Positions 1 to 14,005 of a stretch of 64,000 nucleotides of DNA are shown here, one piece after another (positions within the stretch are counted from its first letter, which is position 1; every line of letters starts with the position of its first letter). Position numbers and translations under genes: made by a program. This DNA is from Protonemura montana (Eukaryota; Arthropoda; Insecta; Plecoptera; Nemouridae). The notes below the pieces were generated by a model. It had not been told where the DNA came from, searched no databases, and was given only the letters and a program-made list of their open reading frames with translations. The DNA lies in NCBI GenBank assembly GCA_947568835.1, contig OX387604.1:2956001-3020000 (forward strand), given 5' to 3'.

Positions 1-3000
1 CTTGTACTAAACAACAAAATAACGAAATACAGTTATTCTTTTGACTCTGTTGAGTTGGGAATATCCTTCACTTTTGCGTAATACAATGTTTTACAGCCAC
101 CTTTTAACAGTCTTTTTTTAATTTGAATTTTGAAGGTCAAGCGCTGGCAACCTGGCAGCGAAGCCAAAGGAATTTCTTGACGTATTTTAAGCCTGCTAAC
201 GTTTATTACTGAACCTCCTAATTTCAGCAAGAAAAAAACACATATGCAAAAAAAAGAGGGTAAAAATTGGTACGTATTTAGGGGTAGCATGAAGATGTTT
301 TCTTTTCCCTAGAGCCATAAACTTCAGCATGCACGCACTCTAAAAACCCCACATAATGTTCATTTCAATTATTCCTTGTGTTTGCTAGCCTATCCATGCG
401 TTACTGGACAGTTTTATCATGAGGAGGGTTGTAGTCTTGGTCTAGATCTTCACCTGAGCGTAAGGAAGGAAGAAGATCTAGTACCTTGGCTTGTGCATAG
501 AGCGATACTCATTTTACGCAAGTCTACACTCCAATTAGCAAGCGATAATATCTAATCTTTAAGGCATGACATTACAAAATTACATCAATCTTATTTAATA
601 TATATAATAATATAATCCCCATAAGGCGACAATCTCCTACAATGAGCAGACATGGTTGAAATTAGCAAGTGCTCACACAGGATAAGCAATTCAGATAATG
701 CGTAATGTGGCTCATTTACGAATCTACATGCTACATTCCGATTTAGTTCTTAGTAACGATTTTTTCAATTTCAACTTCACACTTTGAAAGGTATGAGATG
801 CACCTTTACAGGAATAAAAAGTTTATTTATTTTTTTATTCAGTTTTTCACAAATTTAACAAGATAGAAATTAAATTATTTCTCTCTTATGATCGATATTA
901 TTGCATTGAATCAACGTTCCCGCTATCATATTTACATCTGTGCCTTTATAACCAAGGATAAAAGAGGAGAGATATGGCTACGGAGAGAGAAGCATGTCTG
1001 ATAGAGGGTATAGTAAGAGAGGGGGGAGTAGCGAGGGGTAAGGGGGGAGGGTAGCCAATTAGAAGTAGCAAGATTTATCATCGAAGAGCGTCGGGCAGAG
1101 CAAGCTGGGTACAGGCCTGTCCTAACGTGAGGAATTGCCCGATGGCCGCCTATGTGAGATAGAGCCAAGATGATACAGCGGCAAATATGCTAGAAGAAGA
1201 TGAAAATTCTTTGCTTTCAATCTAATGTTACTCTACAACAAGATGTTAGAACAACTACTATTTAAAAAGTGAATGGTGTACTTGTACACAATAGTCGTAA
1301 TGTAAGCACTAATCGCTCTTATACCTTAAGTGTGCTGTATTTTCAATTGAAAAGTATCGAACTTGTCTACCGAAAGAGATAATGAGTTTATCAAAAAAGC
1401 ATAGAAATAAGTTTAAGAGACCCGCACGCAACCATCTTGGGCAATAATTTTCAGATGCTTTAACTTTAATTAAGATATGGCTGCCTTCTTCTACCGCCAT
1501 GCTAAAAATAGCCATTAGCCAATTGCAGAGGCATTTTTTTTTAGCTAGCAAAACATGCTTGATTAAGACTACAGCCGAATAGAAGTGGACATACCTATGG
1601 AACAGCTGGTTGACGATAAATACATTTAGTTTGTAGTTTGTAATTTGTAGACAGATTATGATTTCGCCTCACAATCGTCGGACAGGCAAATCAGGCGTAA
1701 TGCTCGGTATTCGAAATCCGGGTACAGGTGGCAAATTCGTGACTAATTTGCGTGTTCTAATGCGGCCCCACGCATTGAATGGCGTCGAGTAGTGTCATAC
1801 GTTTCACCCTCCCCACCCCACCCCCCCTTCCACCACAGCTGCAAGGTGGGGTGAGACTAACAGCTGACTCGAGGACAAAAATGTGTCCGAAAATCTGATT
1901 TTCATCGACTTTAAGAGGTGTTGTTTACTGGTGTATATTTGTAATTACAGGTGAGTTGAACATATGAGAAGAATATATGTATGTCTGTTATCGCTGTGGT
2001 ATTTTACAGTCTTGCTTTCATCCAGTATTTAACATACCTGCCCTATTAAAGTGTGGTACGCCTATATTTAATGCTTGCAATGCTTCCGTTCAATTGCTGG
2101 TTTGCTTATAAATATTATAAAATTAGATAATCGGTTCCAACAATTAAAGTTTAATTTTAGCAGTAATTTTTGGGCATTTTTTTGAAACCTGTGAGTTTGT
2201 TGTATACCTACTTGTTATTTTCTGAGGGTTATACATTTTAACAGACAGATCAGCTGATTGTTAGTAAGATATGTGTAGCACCATTTTAAATAATAAACCA
2301 TATAATTATATTACCCCTTCTTGAGGCAAGCTCAGCCTATCAAAAAGATAATTATCAAGAGTGGTACCGTGAATTTTTTTATTCTCTTAAATTTTTAATT
2401 ACGAAAATTGTTTCTCTCCGTTGTTATGAGTTTTGAAGCTAGGTTGTCAAGGTCAAAATGTAATCTTAAAGCTACCTAGGTACATGATATACCTCTTGCT
2501 TGTGAAAATCATGAGATGCATTACGAATTACCGTTGTAACACGAAATTTGTCGAATATTATAATCTTGTTACTCGCCGGTAGGTACATGCCTCCACCAAA
2601 CCTGTGATCAAGTTTTTTTTTTATACATATTTTATCAAAGAAAAATAACCAAAAGAAATTGTAACTATAGTGTTTATTCTTCAAGTCGTGTTTAATTTAT
2701 AAGTAAAGATTACGATATTATATAAACTAGCCTATGGCGAAGCAAATCGTGAAGCGGCATCTTGCTTCAGTCTTCGACATTTTCAAAGGTGGCCCAGTAA
2801 TTTCTTAAAGTTTAGCATTAGCAGTCGAAGCCATGCTGTAAGATCATACCAACATGGCTTCTAAGATCAAACCCAGCATCCCAAACAGGAATCAAGCTGT
2901 CTTATTTCTACATACATTTTAAGACATACTCATTTGATCATTGTTAACCAGAAATGCTCGTCTTTATTCGAATATGTTCATCGATTCAATTTCTAACTAT

Positions 3001-3058
3001 AAAATAATATGCCACGATATAGATAGATATAGATATATTGGAGAAGTAAATACCCCCC
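1..3058. other. Gene-free AT-rich sequence
   Basis: I see no gene here. It contains a G-rich patch at 1020-1053, a TAGTTTG repeat near 1627-1650 and a C-rich patch at 1807-1833. Open frames are all under 100 residues with no domain. Confidence 0.7.
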
Positions 3059-3075
3059 TCTCTCTCTCTCTCTCT
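3059..3075. repeat. (TC)n microsatellite
   Basis: About eight TC units follow a six-C run. A short AGATAT repeat lies just before, at about 3017-3038. Confidence 0.95.
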
Positions 3076-4284
3076 AAAGAAGTGATATCTTAATATTGGG
3101 CCAACCATTTCGTAATTTATTAGGTCGGAGAGTTCAGTATCTGTGGAGCCAATCTGCCTTACTATTGCTAAAATGAACCAGGCTCTCTTCCAGTCGACAG
3201 CCCCGTAAATTACAGCACCGATTATTCTGTCTCTTAAATGGCATTGGTTTAAAATCCAACCCCTATTTACCAAGTTGCAAACTGTTTTTAAGAGATATTT
3301 CTCTTCCCGATCTATTTTACCTTGTGTTGTCTAAATTGCCTTGACATTTCCGTGATGCGAGCATCCCAATTAAACTTGTTAAATATCATCGCATCCAATC
3401 AAAGTCTATACCTGAGGGGTGCTAAAAGATTTTTGCGGATTTGATTTACAGATCTTTTCTTAGATCAGCTATGGACCCGGAAGTTCGGGCTGAAATCTCC
3501 GTAACAGGCACATTGCGAAGATCAGTGATGCCGCAGAATGAAGAGGATGATATATTTATTTCAGGTAGCTAAACAATCAATGGTGACGTAGTGGTGGAAT
3601 TATTGAAACTGAGCACGCAGCGAGTCTTTGAAGTGAACGCCACTGTAATTTGTCGAGGAGGCCCATGCAAGTTGAAGCTGGCAAGTTTAATGTCCTGGAC
3701 TGTACTTCTATATAAAGATAACAAGAATTGCTGTCAGGCAGAGGGAAAAACATGGGCAAAATACATTGAGATACGGGTTTCCACCAGAAAATAAATTGAT
3801 CCAGATTAGACGAAATTTTCTGCTGAACAAAGTCGTTTTTCGATCTTCTTTATTCGTTTTTTTTTCGCGTTGCCTAGCTGGCTTTCCGGATGTTGATTCC
3901 GGCAAAGGAAGGAAGGACTTCCAAGTCAAATAAATAAACTCCTAGCAAATAAATATAAAAGAAAGTAAAGGAAAATAAGGTGAAAGATTTATGCCTAAGT
4001 ATTTCCGATAAAAATTAAGACGACATATAAAGATTTCATTTGAAATGCAACTCTACTATAGGTACTATGGAACGCTGGCGCACAGGCGGACTTAGCTATT
4101 CGGAGGGGTGCAATAGATTATAGGAGCTCTTTAGAAAAGCGACTTTTTTTAAAGTAGCCGATTACAAAATGTAAACCCCAACATTAGTTACCTTTCCATT
4201 TCCATGCGGTCTTATTTGAAACGCGAATAAAGTGTTGCAAAAGCTTGGCCTGCAAGAGCGTAAGGTTGCCCATTCTGCCCTGCG
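3076..4284. other. Gene-free stretch before the 23-bp minisatellite
   Basis: Nothing recognised. Short overlapping open frames at 3577-3929 on both strands have no domain and look like chance. Confidence 0.65.
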
Positions 4285-4744
4285 ATGGGTCCCTGTTCTG
4301 CCCTGTCATGGGTCTATGCCCTGCCCTTTCATGGGACCCTGCTCTGTCCTGTCATGGGCCTATGCCCTGCCCTTTCATGGGCCCCTGCCCTGCCCTGTCA
4401 TGGGCCCCTGCCCTGTCCTGTCATGGGCCCCTGCCCTGTCCTGTCATGGGCCCCTGCCCTGCCCTGTCATGGGCCCCTGCCCTGTCCTGTTATGGGCCTA
4501 TGCCCTGTCCTGTCATGGGCCCCTGCCCTGTCCTGTCATGGGCCCATGCCCTGCCCTTTCATAGACCCCTGCCCTGTCCTGTCATGGGCCCCTGCTCTGT
4601 CCTGTCATGGGCCCATGCTCTGCCCTTTCATGGGCCCCTGCCCTGTCCTGTCATGGGCCCCTGCCCTGTCCTGTCATGGGCCCATGCCCTGCCCTTTCAT
4701 AGACCCCTGCCCTGTCCTGTCATGGGCCTATGCTCTGCCCTCCC
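4285..4744. repeat. 23-bp minisatellite, exactly 20 units, with an emerging 69-bp higher-order repeat
   Basis: Twenty units of 23 bp begin with ATGGG(C/T/A)CC and run without an indel. Two main kinds alternate: one ending CCTGTC and one ending CCCTTTC. In the first half they are irregular. From 4538 the CCCTTTC kind recurs every third unit (4538, 4607, 4676), giving a 69-bp trimer. The pair of units at 4538 and 4561, including the rare ATAGACCC variant, is repeated 138 bp later at 4676 and 4699. Because 23 is not a multiple of three, the array reads as the same 23-residue repeat in all three plus frames and stays open in each. It should not be taken for a gene. Confidence 0.98.
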
Positions 4745-7700
4745 CCCCACTCTCCCAAGACCAGGGTAGACTACTGAGCCTGCTAGGAAAAAACAGAAAC
4801 TAAAAAAATTATGACGAAAAGTGAAATTTAGGCAACGTTTTATTAAATAATTAATTTTCGTTTAATCTTGAAACCAATACTAACGTGTTTATTTTGTAGA
4901 TCGGATTTATTTTCACTTAGAAGTAGCGCTGCTGAAAAATTAAACGCAAAAGTTTGCTACGCTCTGGATTAGTGTAGATATAAAACATGATGTGCCTTGG
5001 AAATGGGATCTATTTTTAATATAAAATGCTTCTGTAATTTATTCACGGTTACACCATAATTGCGCGAAAGATACGTTTTAATAAAATTTATCTTCACCAT
5101 CTCCTTGAATTCAGTTCAGTAACTCTGTAGAATTAAGTCTGTTTGGTATTAAAACATCGTTACCCAAAAATGTTTCGCAGTTCTTTTTTTTTCAAAAAAA
5201 TTAATCCGAAAAGAATAACTTTTATAATGAGATTTGTTACAAATTGACGGATTTAGATACGTATTTCAGAAACTTGGGTTTTTTTCCATAGCAAATCATC
5301 AGAAAAAGTTTAAAACGATATTTTATTAGATCAAAAATCTGTGTTACAAAATCGACTGATGTTTTCGGTTGTTACTATAGCTGTGTGAAGAACATGGGAT
5401 AAGAAGATGGAAGCTGCAAGAAGATGGGGACAGCTACCCTATATAACAGAAGGTAGAGGAATAACTGCTATATTTACGATGTATTTGGGAATTGCCTGGA
5501 AAGGCATGTCATCTTCCGTGTGAGCACAACGCCCCCTGCCTCTCGCCACCCCCACCCAACCCCACCTCCACCCCCTATCACCTGGCAACCCCTCCAAAGA
5601 ACATACCTCTGAGAAATAACGTGCAATTTCAAAGTCAGCTGAGATCGTATTTTCGATACATTCCATCAAAATCGCGGATTACTTTATATTTTTTTGTCTT
5701 TTAGTAAAAAGTCTGGTAAAATATTTGTGAATTGAAGAAGTTGCAAGCACATCTTTGGTCGAGACATAATTTTCATAAGAGTTGATAATAAAAAGCCACA
5801 TTTAAGGAATCCGCAGATAAAGAAAATATATTTCTTTATTTTCTTAAGATGATTGAAGATTATAAGAAAGAATTCGGTTTCGAGTTGGTTGCCATGACAC
5901 AACTGAAGAAACCTTCAATTTCATCTGAGAGATCATAAATTGCGTCCGATAAAGTTAACAGGCAGATTATTTCAAGCTTTCAATAAAGAACTCGTAAAGA
6001 TGGCGGGTTCTTTTCTTCAAGCAATCAAATTCTGAACTCCATCAGTATCTTTTCAGCCTTGAGATTTCGTCTTCAATTTCCTGTCGTATCAGAAAAGTCA
6101 TCTCTCTCCTTGCGCAAGAAAACACACAAGAAGATTTTCCACTAAGAAAAAAAAGTGAAAAGTTTTTCATCTTCCCAGTCGTATACTGGATACCTATGTT
6201 TAGAGTTTGCTTGAGACTGCGCTTGTTGTGAGTTTGTTTGGACGTTAGGGGACCCCATTCAATGCCCGGCGAGACCCAACTCCATTACACAAACTTTCCT
6301 ATCAATAACGGCGACAATATGAAGATAGATGATTACTTTTCTATGCCGAAACTAATTTAAATTCTAGACATTTATTTGGCTGCCCGTTCAGATAACAAAT
6401 GTACCATTTTGATGATATTTCACGAAAATGTACTAACAAAATTGACAGGAAAATTAGCATCTTTGTTTAAAAAGTACTAAAAAAAATTGTATTACGAAAT
6501 TCAAAAAAGTTCAATTCAAAAAATTCTCTTATATCATAGTCTCACAGAAAATCTATTTATCTGGCCTAAGGGCCTATAGATCACAAAAAGGGATTTATCT
6601 GAAGTTTCATATCATGGGAGGCTTTATGCTGGGCCTGGTTTAAACCTGGCAGGGGTAGGTTTAGCCGGTAAGACCATCCCCCCCCCCCCTCCCTCGCAAA
6701 CCCGATGATTTGTGTTAAGCAATATCGCCTACGTGCGCTGGATTTCTGCATAGGGAGGACAAATTATAAGCTAGACATATTGAGAGCGTGCTGGCGAATG
6801 ACACGCTCAAGCCCGACACATGGGTGCAACCCCCACCCCATCACCCACCCCAACCAACGCTACCGACACCCATTGCTGACACCATACTGCCCTGAAACCG
6901 GAAACCGAAAAACTGGCCTGTTCCGTTCGGAACAGGTTTAAATTAGGAATTGGGAACGTATATGACAACAGTGATGAAATGTTGATCACCTTTTTAGGAC
7001 AAATTATGGAAACCACGTGTTTGGATTTAAGTAAAATTAATTCCTCACAGGTCTTTAGAGAATGAAGACTTACGCGTATAGAAAATAAAAAATATTTCGA
7101 CTAAAGGACAGCGAAATAAAAAATATTGACACACACTTCCAACATTGCAAAAAAATGATACTTTTGTCAAAAAAAAATGAAATAAAAAACACGTATCTAC
7201 CCTTGGGTTGGTGCGGCGTTTGCCGAGAAGGGTCCCCCGTCTTTATTGCCCCATCTTTCCCACAGAAGGCTTGATAAACGATACGACCGATTTTCATGTA
7301 CAAATACAATCAAAAAGATTGCAACCGAACCTACAGTAGCGAAGTGTGGAAATTAATGGCCATTATAAATTACGACGATAATTGGCTCTCGAATTGGGTG
7401 TGAGTATTAATAATCAATTAAAAAAAAAATGATTCTGAGATGTCATTTCTTCGTCTCTGTACAGAGTAATGTCTTCAGTTTTGGTGCATATTTTTCATAC
7501 TTGTGTTTAAAATCTCATTAAATATCAGATACTAAATGGCGAATTTTAAAGGCAAAGACGATAACGTGTTGCTTTTAGAAGAAATTCGTAGAAAAATAAG
7601 GAAATACAATTTTTGATAAGTTGAAATTTTTTAGCACGCAGCTGTACGTGATACTAGTATTATTTGCCTTTATTGGGATACATTTGAAGTATAGCTCATA

Positions 7701-10700
7701 TGTTACATTAGATGAAAGGTTATCGAGTTGATATAATGGAGAATAAAATGGACAGCTTTACGTGTGGAATACGTCGGCCATGATCGCTTACAACAAGATC
7801 ATAAAAGTAAGTTTGCTGAAAGAAAAATAGTATTTGAGAAACTCTCTGCCATACATTAACATTATCATTTTCTCACTCAATAACAGTGTGTTCAGCACCT
7901 CCCGGCATTTTTATACTTCTCAACTTTTTTTTCCTAACTATGGAAGTACCTGCATATATATAACTTTTCACCTGTACTGATCAGCAGAACGACCAACTCG
8001 TGAAGAGGCACGATCACCTGCTACCCTTATCGAGTCCTCACCAGTACCAGCAAGTCCCCGCCAAACCTCACAAGTAACCACACCGAGACATTCTTTAAGA
8101 CGCTCCTAAGATAAAGACGCTTGTAAGATAAAATTGTTCAGAAGTAGGACGAAGGTGGGAAACCATCCCACCGATATCCGTATCTTATTTAGCCTCCGGT
8201 TTTTGATTTATTTACTACGTCAGACATTAATTGCACAATGTACTTGTTAAGGCATTAATGTCACCCTGCTATACGTCTTAATCACAAACCAACGCCGCCA
8301 TGTCAAGATTCCACTCCCCCGCCCCCTTGCCACCCCTAGGGCCAAGCTTGGCGCCTTAACCGCCCTCCATCATGATTGTCGTATCACACAAAGCTTAAGG
8401 CGGTGAATTCATCGCGGTAGCACCCTTAAGATGTACCGTTCTCCCTTGAGTCTTTATCCCCGGTTACCACCCGCCCCAACCACCCACTCCTTCCGAAGTT
8501 CCGCGTGCGACCCTCGGAACCGTAAGGTCGTGGCGTGATTCAGGTCCATCAACGGGTTAATTGAATTTGCGAGAAGGTCGCATTTTTCCCGCTCCACTTC
8601 CACCGTTCAATCCATTCTTCCTTCCGTTGGCGAGGTAATGGATACCATCTGGTGAAAAGACTGGGAGAATTGTGTGACTTGGCCATGCTTGCTTATGTTG
8701 TCGCTTTCTTTGCCGTACTTTCTTGTACCTATAATCGCTCTTCTCGAACATTTTTAAGTGTTTTGCAAGTTTCGTTCACAAGTATAGTAGGTATCTGTCA
8801 GTTTTTCGTGCCAGTTTTGGTGAAATCTTTTTTTTTTCAAAAGGTACAAATGATCTTGTGGCGTTTCTGAAAGTATCTTCTCTTCACCTTGTATCTAAGA
8901 TGCTAATATCAAATATGCATCAGTTCGGAAGCAAGCTCAGTTGAAAGCACCATTCCCACGGGAGCAAAACAGATTGCAGAAATCTTCCAGTTTGCACCTA
9001 CGACTCAAAATTATATGGCTTTTCCTTCATTGCCTGCGGCTACGAAACGTACTGAAAAGTGTCTCGCGCATTTTATAGCTTTCATAGCTATAAACAATGT
9101 ACCAGTATTTTAATTTCATGTTTTATAGAAGAAAACATAGATACTTTTCAAGATAATTTTTTTAGATAAATAATATGGACTTTTTTTACTATAAAGAGCA
9201 CTATACGAAGCATCTAAATTATAAAAAGTATTCTGTTACGATAACAAGAAAATATACTGCGGAAAAATTGCCATTTCGAGCAAAATAACAGAAAGATTTG
9301 GACCAAAAATTCAAACGAGAAAGATACGGACATAAATGCGAGTAACAAAATTTAAAATAAATGTGTTGAAACTAATAAAAGCAGACCTGTTTTAACTGAT
9401 AATCTCATTTCTTAGCTTTAAAACAATAAATTAAGTTACTCTTAACATTTATTTGAAAGCAAGTTTATGATCAATTCATCTTTGTAATATTTACATGACA
9501 ACTTCTGCCAGCGCCATGACTTCGATCCTTACTTCACGAAGCAATATTTCATGAATCGTTAGATACCAGCACAAATTAATTCCGCTTAAACATGCAAAGA
9601 TCGTCAATAATGTTAATTAAAAAACCATGTTTTAACCACTATCATGAACTAATAATTTCGCTACTAAAACGCGATGGTTCTAAAAAAAAAGTGACATATT
9701 ATTCGATTCATGGATCAGGAAGTCATCGAGATAATTAAAACGTTCATAACGTGGTTTTGATATCAAAAATATGATCGATACCATATATTCAACACGAGAG
9801 AAGAATTCTTTACAATTTCAATACCTTATTGCCTAGATCTTGACGTCACAATACTTTCTGAACGGAAAATAAAATGAAAACTTGAAAAACACACGAATTG
9901 GAAGAGAGTGTAATCTTCGTAACATTATTTGCATAGTGGTCTGAACACGGACAGAAAGGTTAGCGCAGTATGGGGTGACCAAAGGTAAGCAAGCTAGAAA
10001 TATGATAACATACAGAAACCTGCCAATGTACCATTCACACTGACTTTGAAAATTATGTGGCTGAATTTCAAATCTATTTATCACAAGATCAAGATCTTTC
10101 AACCTATGCTATAATATAGAAGCAAATGCCTGTGTAGTCTCTCACGTAGAGATATAAATCATGCGCATATGTAGGTACAGGTAAGATCTCCGTTGCTCTG
10201 GTATAGGCATGCTACCTTCATAGCAAAGCGCTCTCTACCTTGATTGTCAGATGCGACTTTATGATTATATTAACCATTTGATGCTGTACTACCAAATGCG
10301 GCTTCAGCGTTTTCTACACGCAATGCGATGAAGAATTATGATTTAATTATGATGATTTGATGATTATTATTGTCGTTATTAAGAAATCAAATTGAATAGA
10401 TGCTTAAATATCAATATATCAAGAAGATGATACAAAATGTCGAATCGATGTCAATGACTTTTAGTCGAAAGTCAAAATTTGGACTCGCATTAAATAGCTT
10501 TTCCATATTTTAGTTCGAGGAAAATTGGAAAATAAATTTGTCTACGCTAAATTTATTTACTAATTGCTAAGGAATGAAACGCCAATGGAGATGGCTCTTG
10601 TGCGAATCTATATCAAATGCACTTACCCTATACACCGTACTAAACACGTGACGTGTTTGCCCCCACAGTGCAAATTACAGAAATGTAATCAACTCACCTG

Positions 10701-10886
10701 AAAGCAGAGAAAACTACATTAGAAACAGAGAGAAATACAGGAGTCATTTTGACGCAGGAAAACAAAACGGAAACATGACCCTAAAGACAAATAATCATAA
10801 AAATGCCATCCTCATGACAGGCCTGGACCACAGATACAGCCACCTGGGCTATGTGTCGGCGAAATGCCGCTACCCACGCGTGCCCT
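4745..10886. other. Gene-free sequence with C-rich patches
   Basis: No gene recognised. C-rich patches lie at 5530-5598, 6678-6693 (a C12 run), 6826-6880 and 8305-8340. A 9-bp inverted repeat (TTTATAGCT / AGCTATAAA) lies near 9075-9100. Confidence 0.65.
8097..8130. repeat. 17-bp tandem duplication
   Basis: Two adjacent units, AAGACGCTCCTAAGATA and AAGACGCTTGTAAGATA, differ at two positions. Confidence 0.85.
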
Positions 10887-10909
10887 CCCCCCCCCCCCCC
10901 CCCCCCCCC
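10887..10909. repeat. Poly(C) run of 23 bases
   Basis: An uninterrupted run of 23 C on the plus strand sits within a C-rich patch. Homopolymer length in assemblies is unreliable. The minus strand could form G-quadruplexes. Confidence 0.9.
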
Positions 10910-11058
10910 AACACCATCATCACCCCTGAAGTGCTTCCAGTCGTCACTCCCATGAAACGCTTGTCCGATGTCCTAGGTTTTCCATTCCAAAGGTTTTCAT
11001 ACTTTTCCTTCCTTCGTGGATAAATCAGTGTCAAGAGCACCCGCGAACCAGCACGGTG

Positions 11059-11086
11059 CCCCCCTCCCGTCCCCCCTCCCCCCCCC
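11059..11086. repeat. C-rich tract
   Basis: Runs of six to nine C, separated by single T or G bases, lie 150 bases beyond the 23-C run. Together they make a C-rich pair of islands in AT-rich surroundings. Confidence 0.85.
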
Positions 11087-13970
11087 AACACCCGACAGAC
11101 ACCGTGCTTCTGGCTAGCGGGGAGCAAAATTCAGCGCACTGGATCCAAAATGTGCGCCCGGTATGCACAATTAAGTCCAAAAAGGGCACCAAATTTAATA
11201 AAAATATTTTTTGAAACATTATCTGGTCTCACCGTTGTTATGAGTATAAAGTGAAATGATCTATCAAACAGCACTAAAAGCCCCGACAGCACTAACAGCA
11301 CCAATAGTCACATCATGGGTGCACTATATTCACAACAATGTAAACTAGTTGCAAAGAAAAAATATGCAAAAATGTCCTCATTGCGTTTACGTATAATGAT
11401 GAAAGTGCGTTTTGCATTTTCTTCTGAACAGTCCATCATCATACCATTTCGAAGGAGGACAAAAACACACGAGTTATTGAAGCAAAAGTAACAAAAAAAA
11501 AGCGTACAAAAACATGGCGTGCAAAAGGCATGTGCCTTGTTTACTCCATTCCCACCCCCTCTACACCCCTATCACCCTTTACCTCATCCCCTGCATCCCG
11601 CTCGAGTCTGGCGTCTTCAAGTTTTCTGTTTCCCCGCTATACCCTTCCCGTTTCAGTCTCAATATACCATCTTACCAAGTTTAGCACATAAATTATTGTA
11701 TAATATTTTTTTTCTTATTTCTATAGCTATTTCTCTTCCCAGTTCTCACTTGAATATGCGCATTCTTATTCTCAAGCAAGGCATGTCACTTCTAGCGACT
11801 TTTGACGAAGTAAACATATAGTGTCTATTAGACAAGCATACCTGTTTCTCATTTTCATTTGTTGCAGAGGTAAAATTAAAAACATATCAAAAGATATTTG
11901 CAAAAGATGCACCAATAAGATTGCTTTAACTTTAAATTTGCGCCAAAACAAATCAGGAAGTCCATTTTTCAACAACCCACTTTAAGGCTACTAAGGATTT
12001 TCACTAAAATGCTAGTTCAATTACTGTTTGTCCAGGACTCATTGCCTCATTGATCTCATTTATAGCTATTTAAAAGGACTTCACAGTCAAATGTGTGTCT
12101 GAATGGCTCTAATCCAACAGATATTGTAATGACACCAACCACAATTTAAACAAACCGTCAACTTCTTAATTACACTTGAAAAATCGTACAGGTGGAATTA
12201 TCATAGTTAACCTGAAATTTTTATCAAAACGTAATTTTTATGCTAACTTTGGAAACAGAAAAGACGTCAAGGTTGAGCGTTTGTAAGTTCTGAAGCTGAA
12301 ACCAGCTGACAGAGTCTTGTGATTCTGCAATCTTATGTTACCGCGGGTTTACGACCATTTCCGTAACCCAGTTTGTAACAAAATGTCAATTTGTAAAGAA
12401 TACCGTTACTCGTGATGCTATAACCAAACACCAAAATGCACCCTCCACTTCTTTCGACACACTACTCAAAAAAAGGTGGACTTTTTGTCAACCCAAATAA
12501 AACTTTAACCTCCACGTAACAATTAGGTAACTTTCACCCTTCATAAAGACTTTTTTATCACCCCCATCTTTGCTAAATGAATCCCTGACGATTATCCCGC
12601 CAGAAACTTTCTAAATTGCATTACCACCCCTAGATTTGTGAACACAGAGGTCTCGTGGTCAGTTGCATTCGATCCTGGACCGTGTATCTGTCGTTCTAAC
12701 CATTCGAATCGCGTAGCGGTCTAGATTACAAGCTTTTTTAATCCACCTTCTGGATATCTATTTTCATCGGGTTACACTACATCCAATCAATATCTATATG
12801 CTTAAAGTTATCCAAGCTTTTTTAATTCATCGAATTATTATTCACGTCTAAAAATGAAATTATGATCGATCGGTTGGTTGTTGCGAAGATAATTGAATCA
12901 AATTGAAATTGTAACGTGAGTTAAAAAAAAATAAAATAAGAAGAAAAAAAAATTAGGAATTCTCAAAATTATTTCGTATAAATAATGCGTTGCGATAATC
13001 GATTCTATTACAATTATCTTTGAAATTTGTATTCGTAGTACGTAGCATGTGGTAATTTTGACAAAATCATGCCAACACCACAGCAAGAATTAATGAAGCA
13101 CTGAAGTTGTGGAATGGGTCCAGCTAGTGGTCAATGACTCGTTTGCTCGATTCAGGTAAGTCCTTAGTTATCACATACTGCTCAAAGCTCACAGTGCATT
13201 TTTTTTTTAAATAAATGAAGCCACCAGGGGCGCTAGTGGTCACACACAATATTTAAATTACCAAAAAACAAACCACAGTTAGATATTGAAGATTTCTTGT
13301 ATTATTTCTAAAACTTTTTTGTAATTTTGCATTGAGATATTTAAAAATAAAAAGCTTATCTAGCAAATATGAGAAATGTTTAAGTTCAGCTTTCGTTAAT
13401 TTTGTCATGACTTGATTATCGTTTAATATTTAAGAGTTCCAAGGTCATAAAGTTAGTTATTTTTTAAGTTACTTTATTCTGTCCGGACTGTACTCTTGAA
13501 TTAGTTTTGTTTACGATCGCCTACCTTCAATTACTCCTGACGGCTCACTGCCCAAGGCAATGCACAAATATCTATCAACTTTGCAGCAAAAAATTGCAAC
13601 CATAAAAAAATAATTAGAGATTGGATTAGCATTGTAAAAGAAAAATGTACCCACATTTTTAAATTTAGCTTTGAACATCGGTATACAGGTAGCTTGAACC
13701 TTGAAGGGCATCTCTTATTATGCAGGTGCTTTGCAAAATGAATATCTTGTATAGCTAAGAACAAAAATTCCATCAAATACGATATAAAACAATTTCAAAG
13801 TCGATTTTTAGGGACTTCAACGATTCAATCTTACTCAAAGAAATCAATTAAAACTGTACGTTAGAAATGAGGTAGAAATTGCTTCTCGATAAATAGATTT
13901 GGATTGAATCAATTCATCACAAATGCTAGTGACTCTACTATATGGCCTGGTGAATTTTGCTGAATACAAG

Positions 13971-14005
13971 GAAGGGGTGGGGGACGGGGGGAGAGGAGGG
14001 GAGAC
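13971..14005. repeat. G-rich purine tract
   Basis: Several G runs of three to six bases (GGGGTGGGGG, GGGGGG, GGGG) stand close together on the plus strand, enough for a possible G-quadruplex. Confidence 0.8.

Noticed and set aside
4232-4803. Three overlapping plus-strand open frames of 110-174 residues rich in Cys, Pro and Met
   Set aside because: They are one 23-bp minisatellite read in three frames, with no domain, signal or conserved start.
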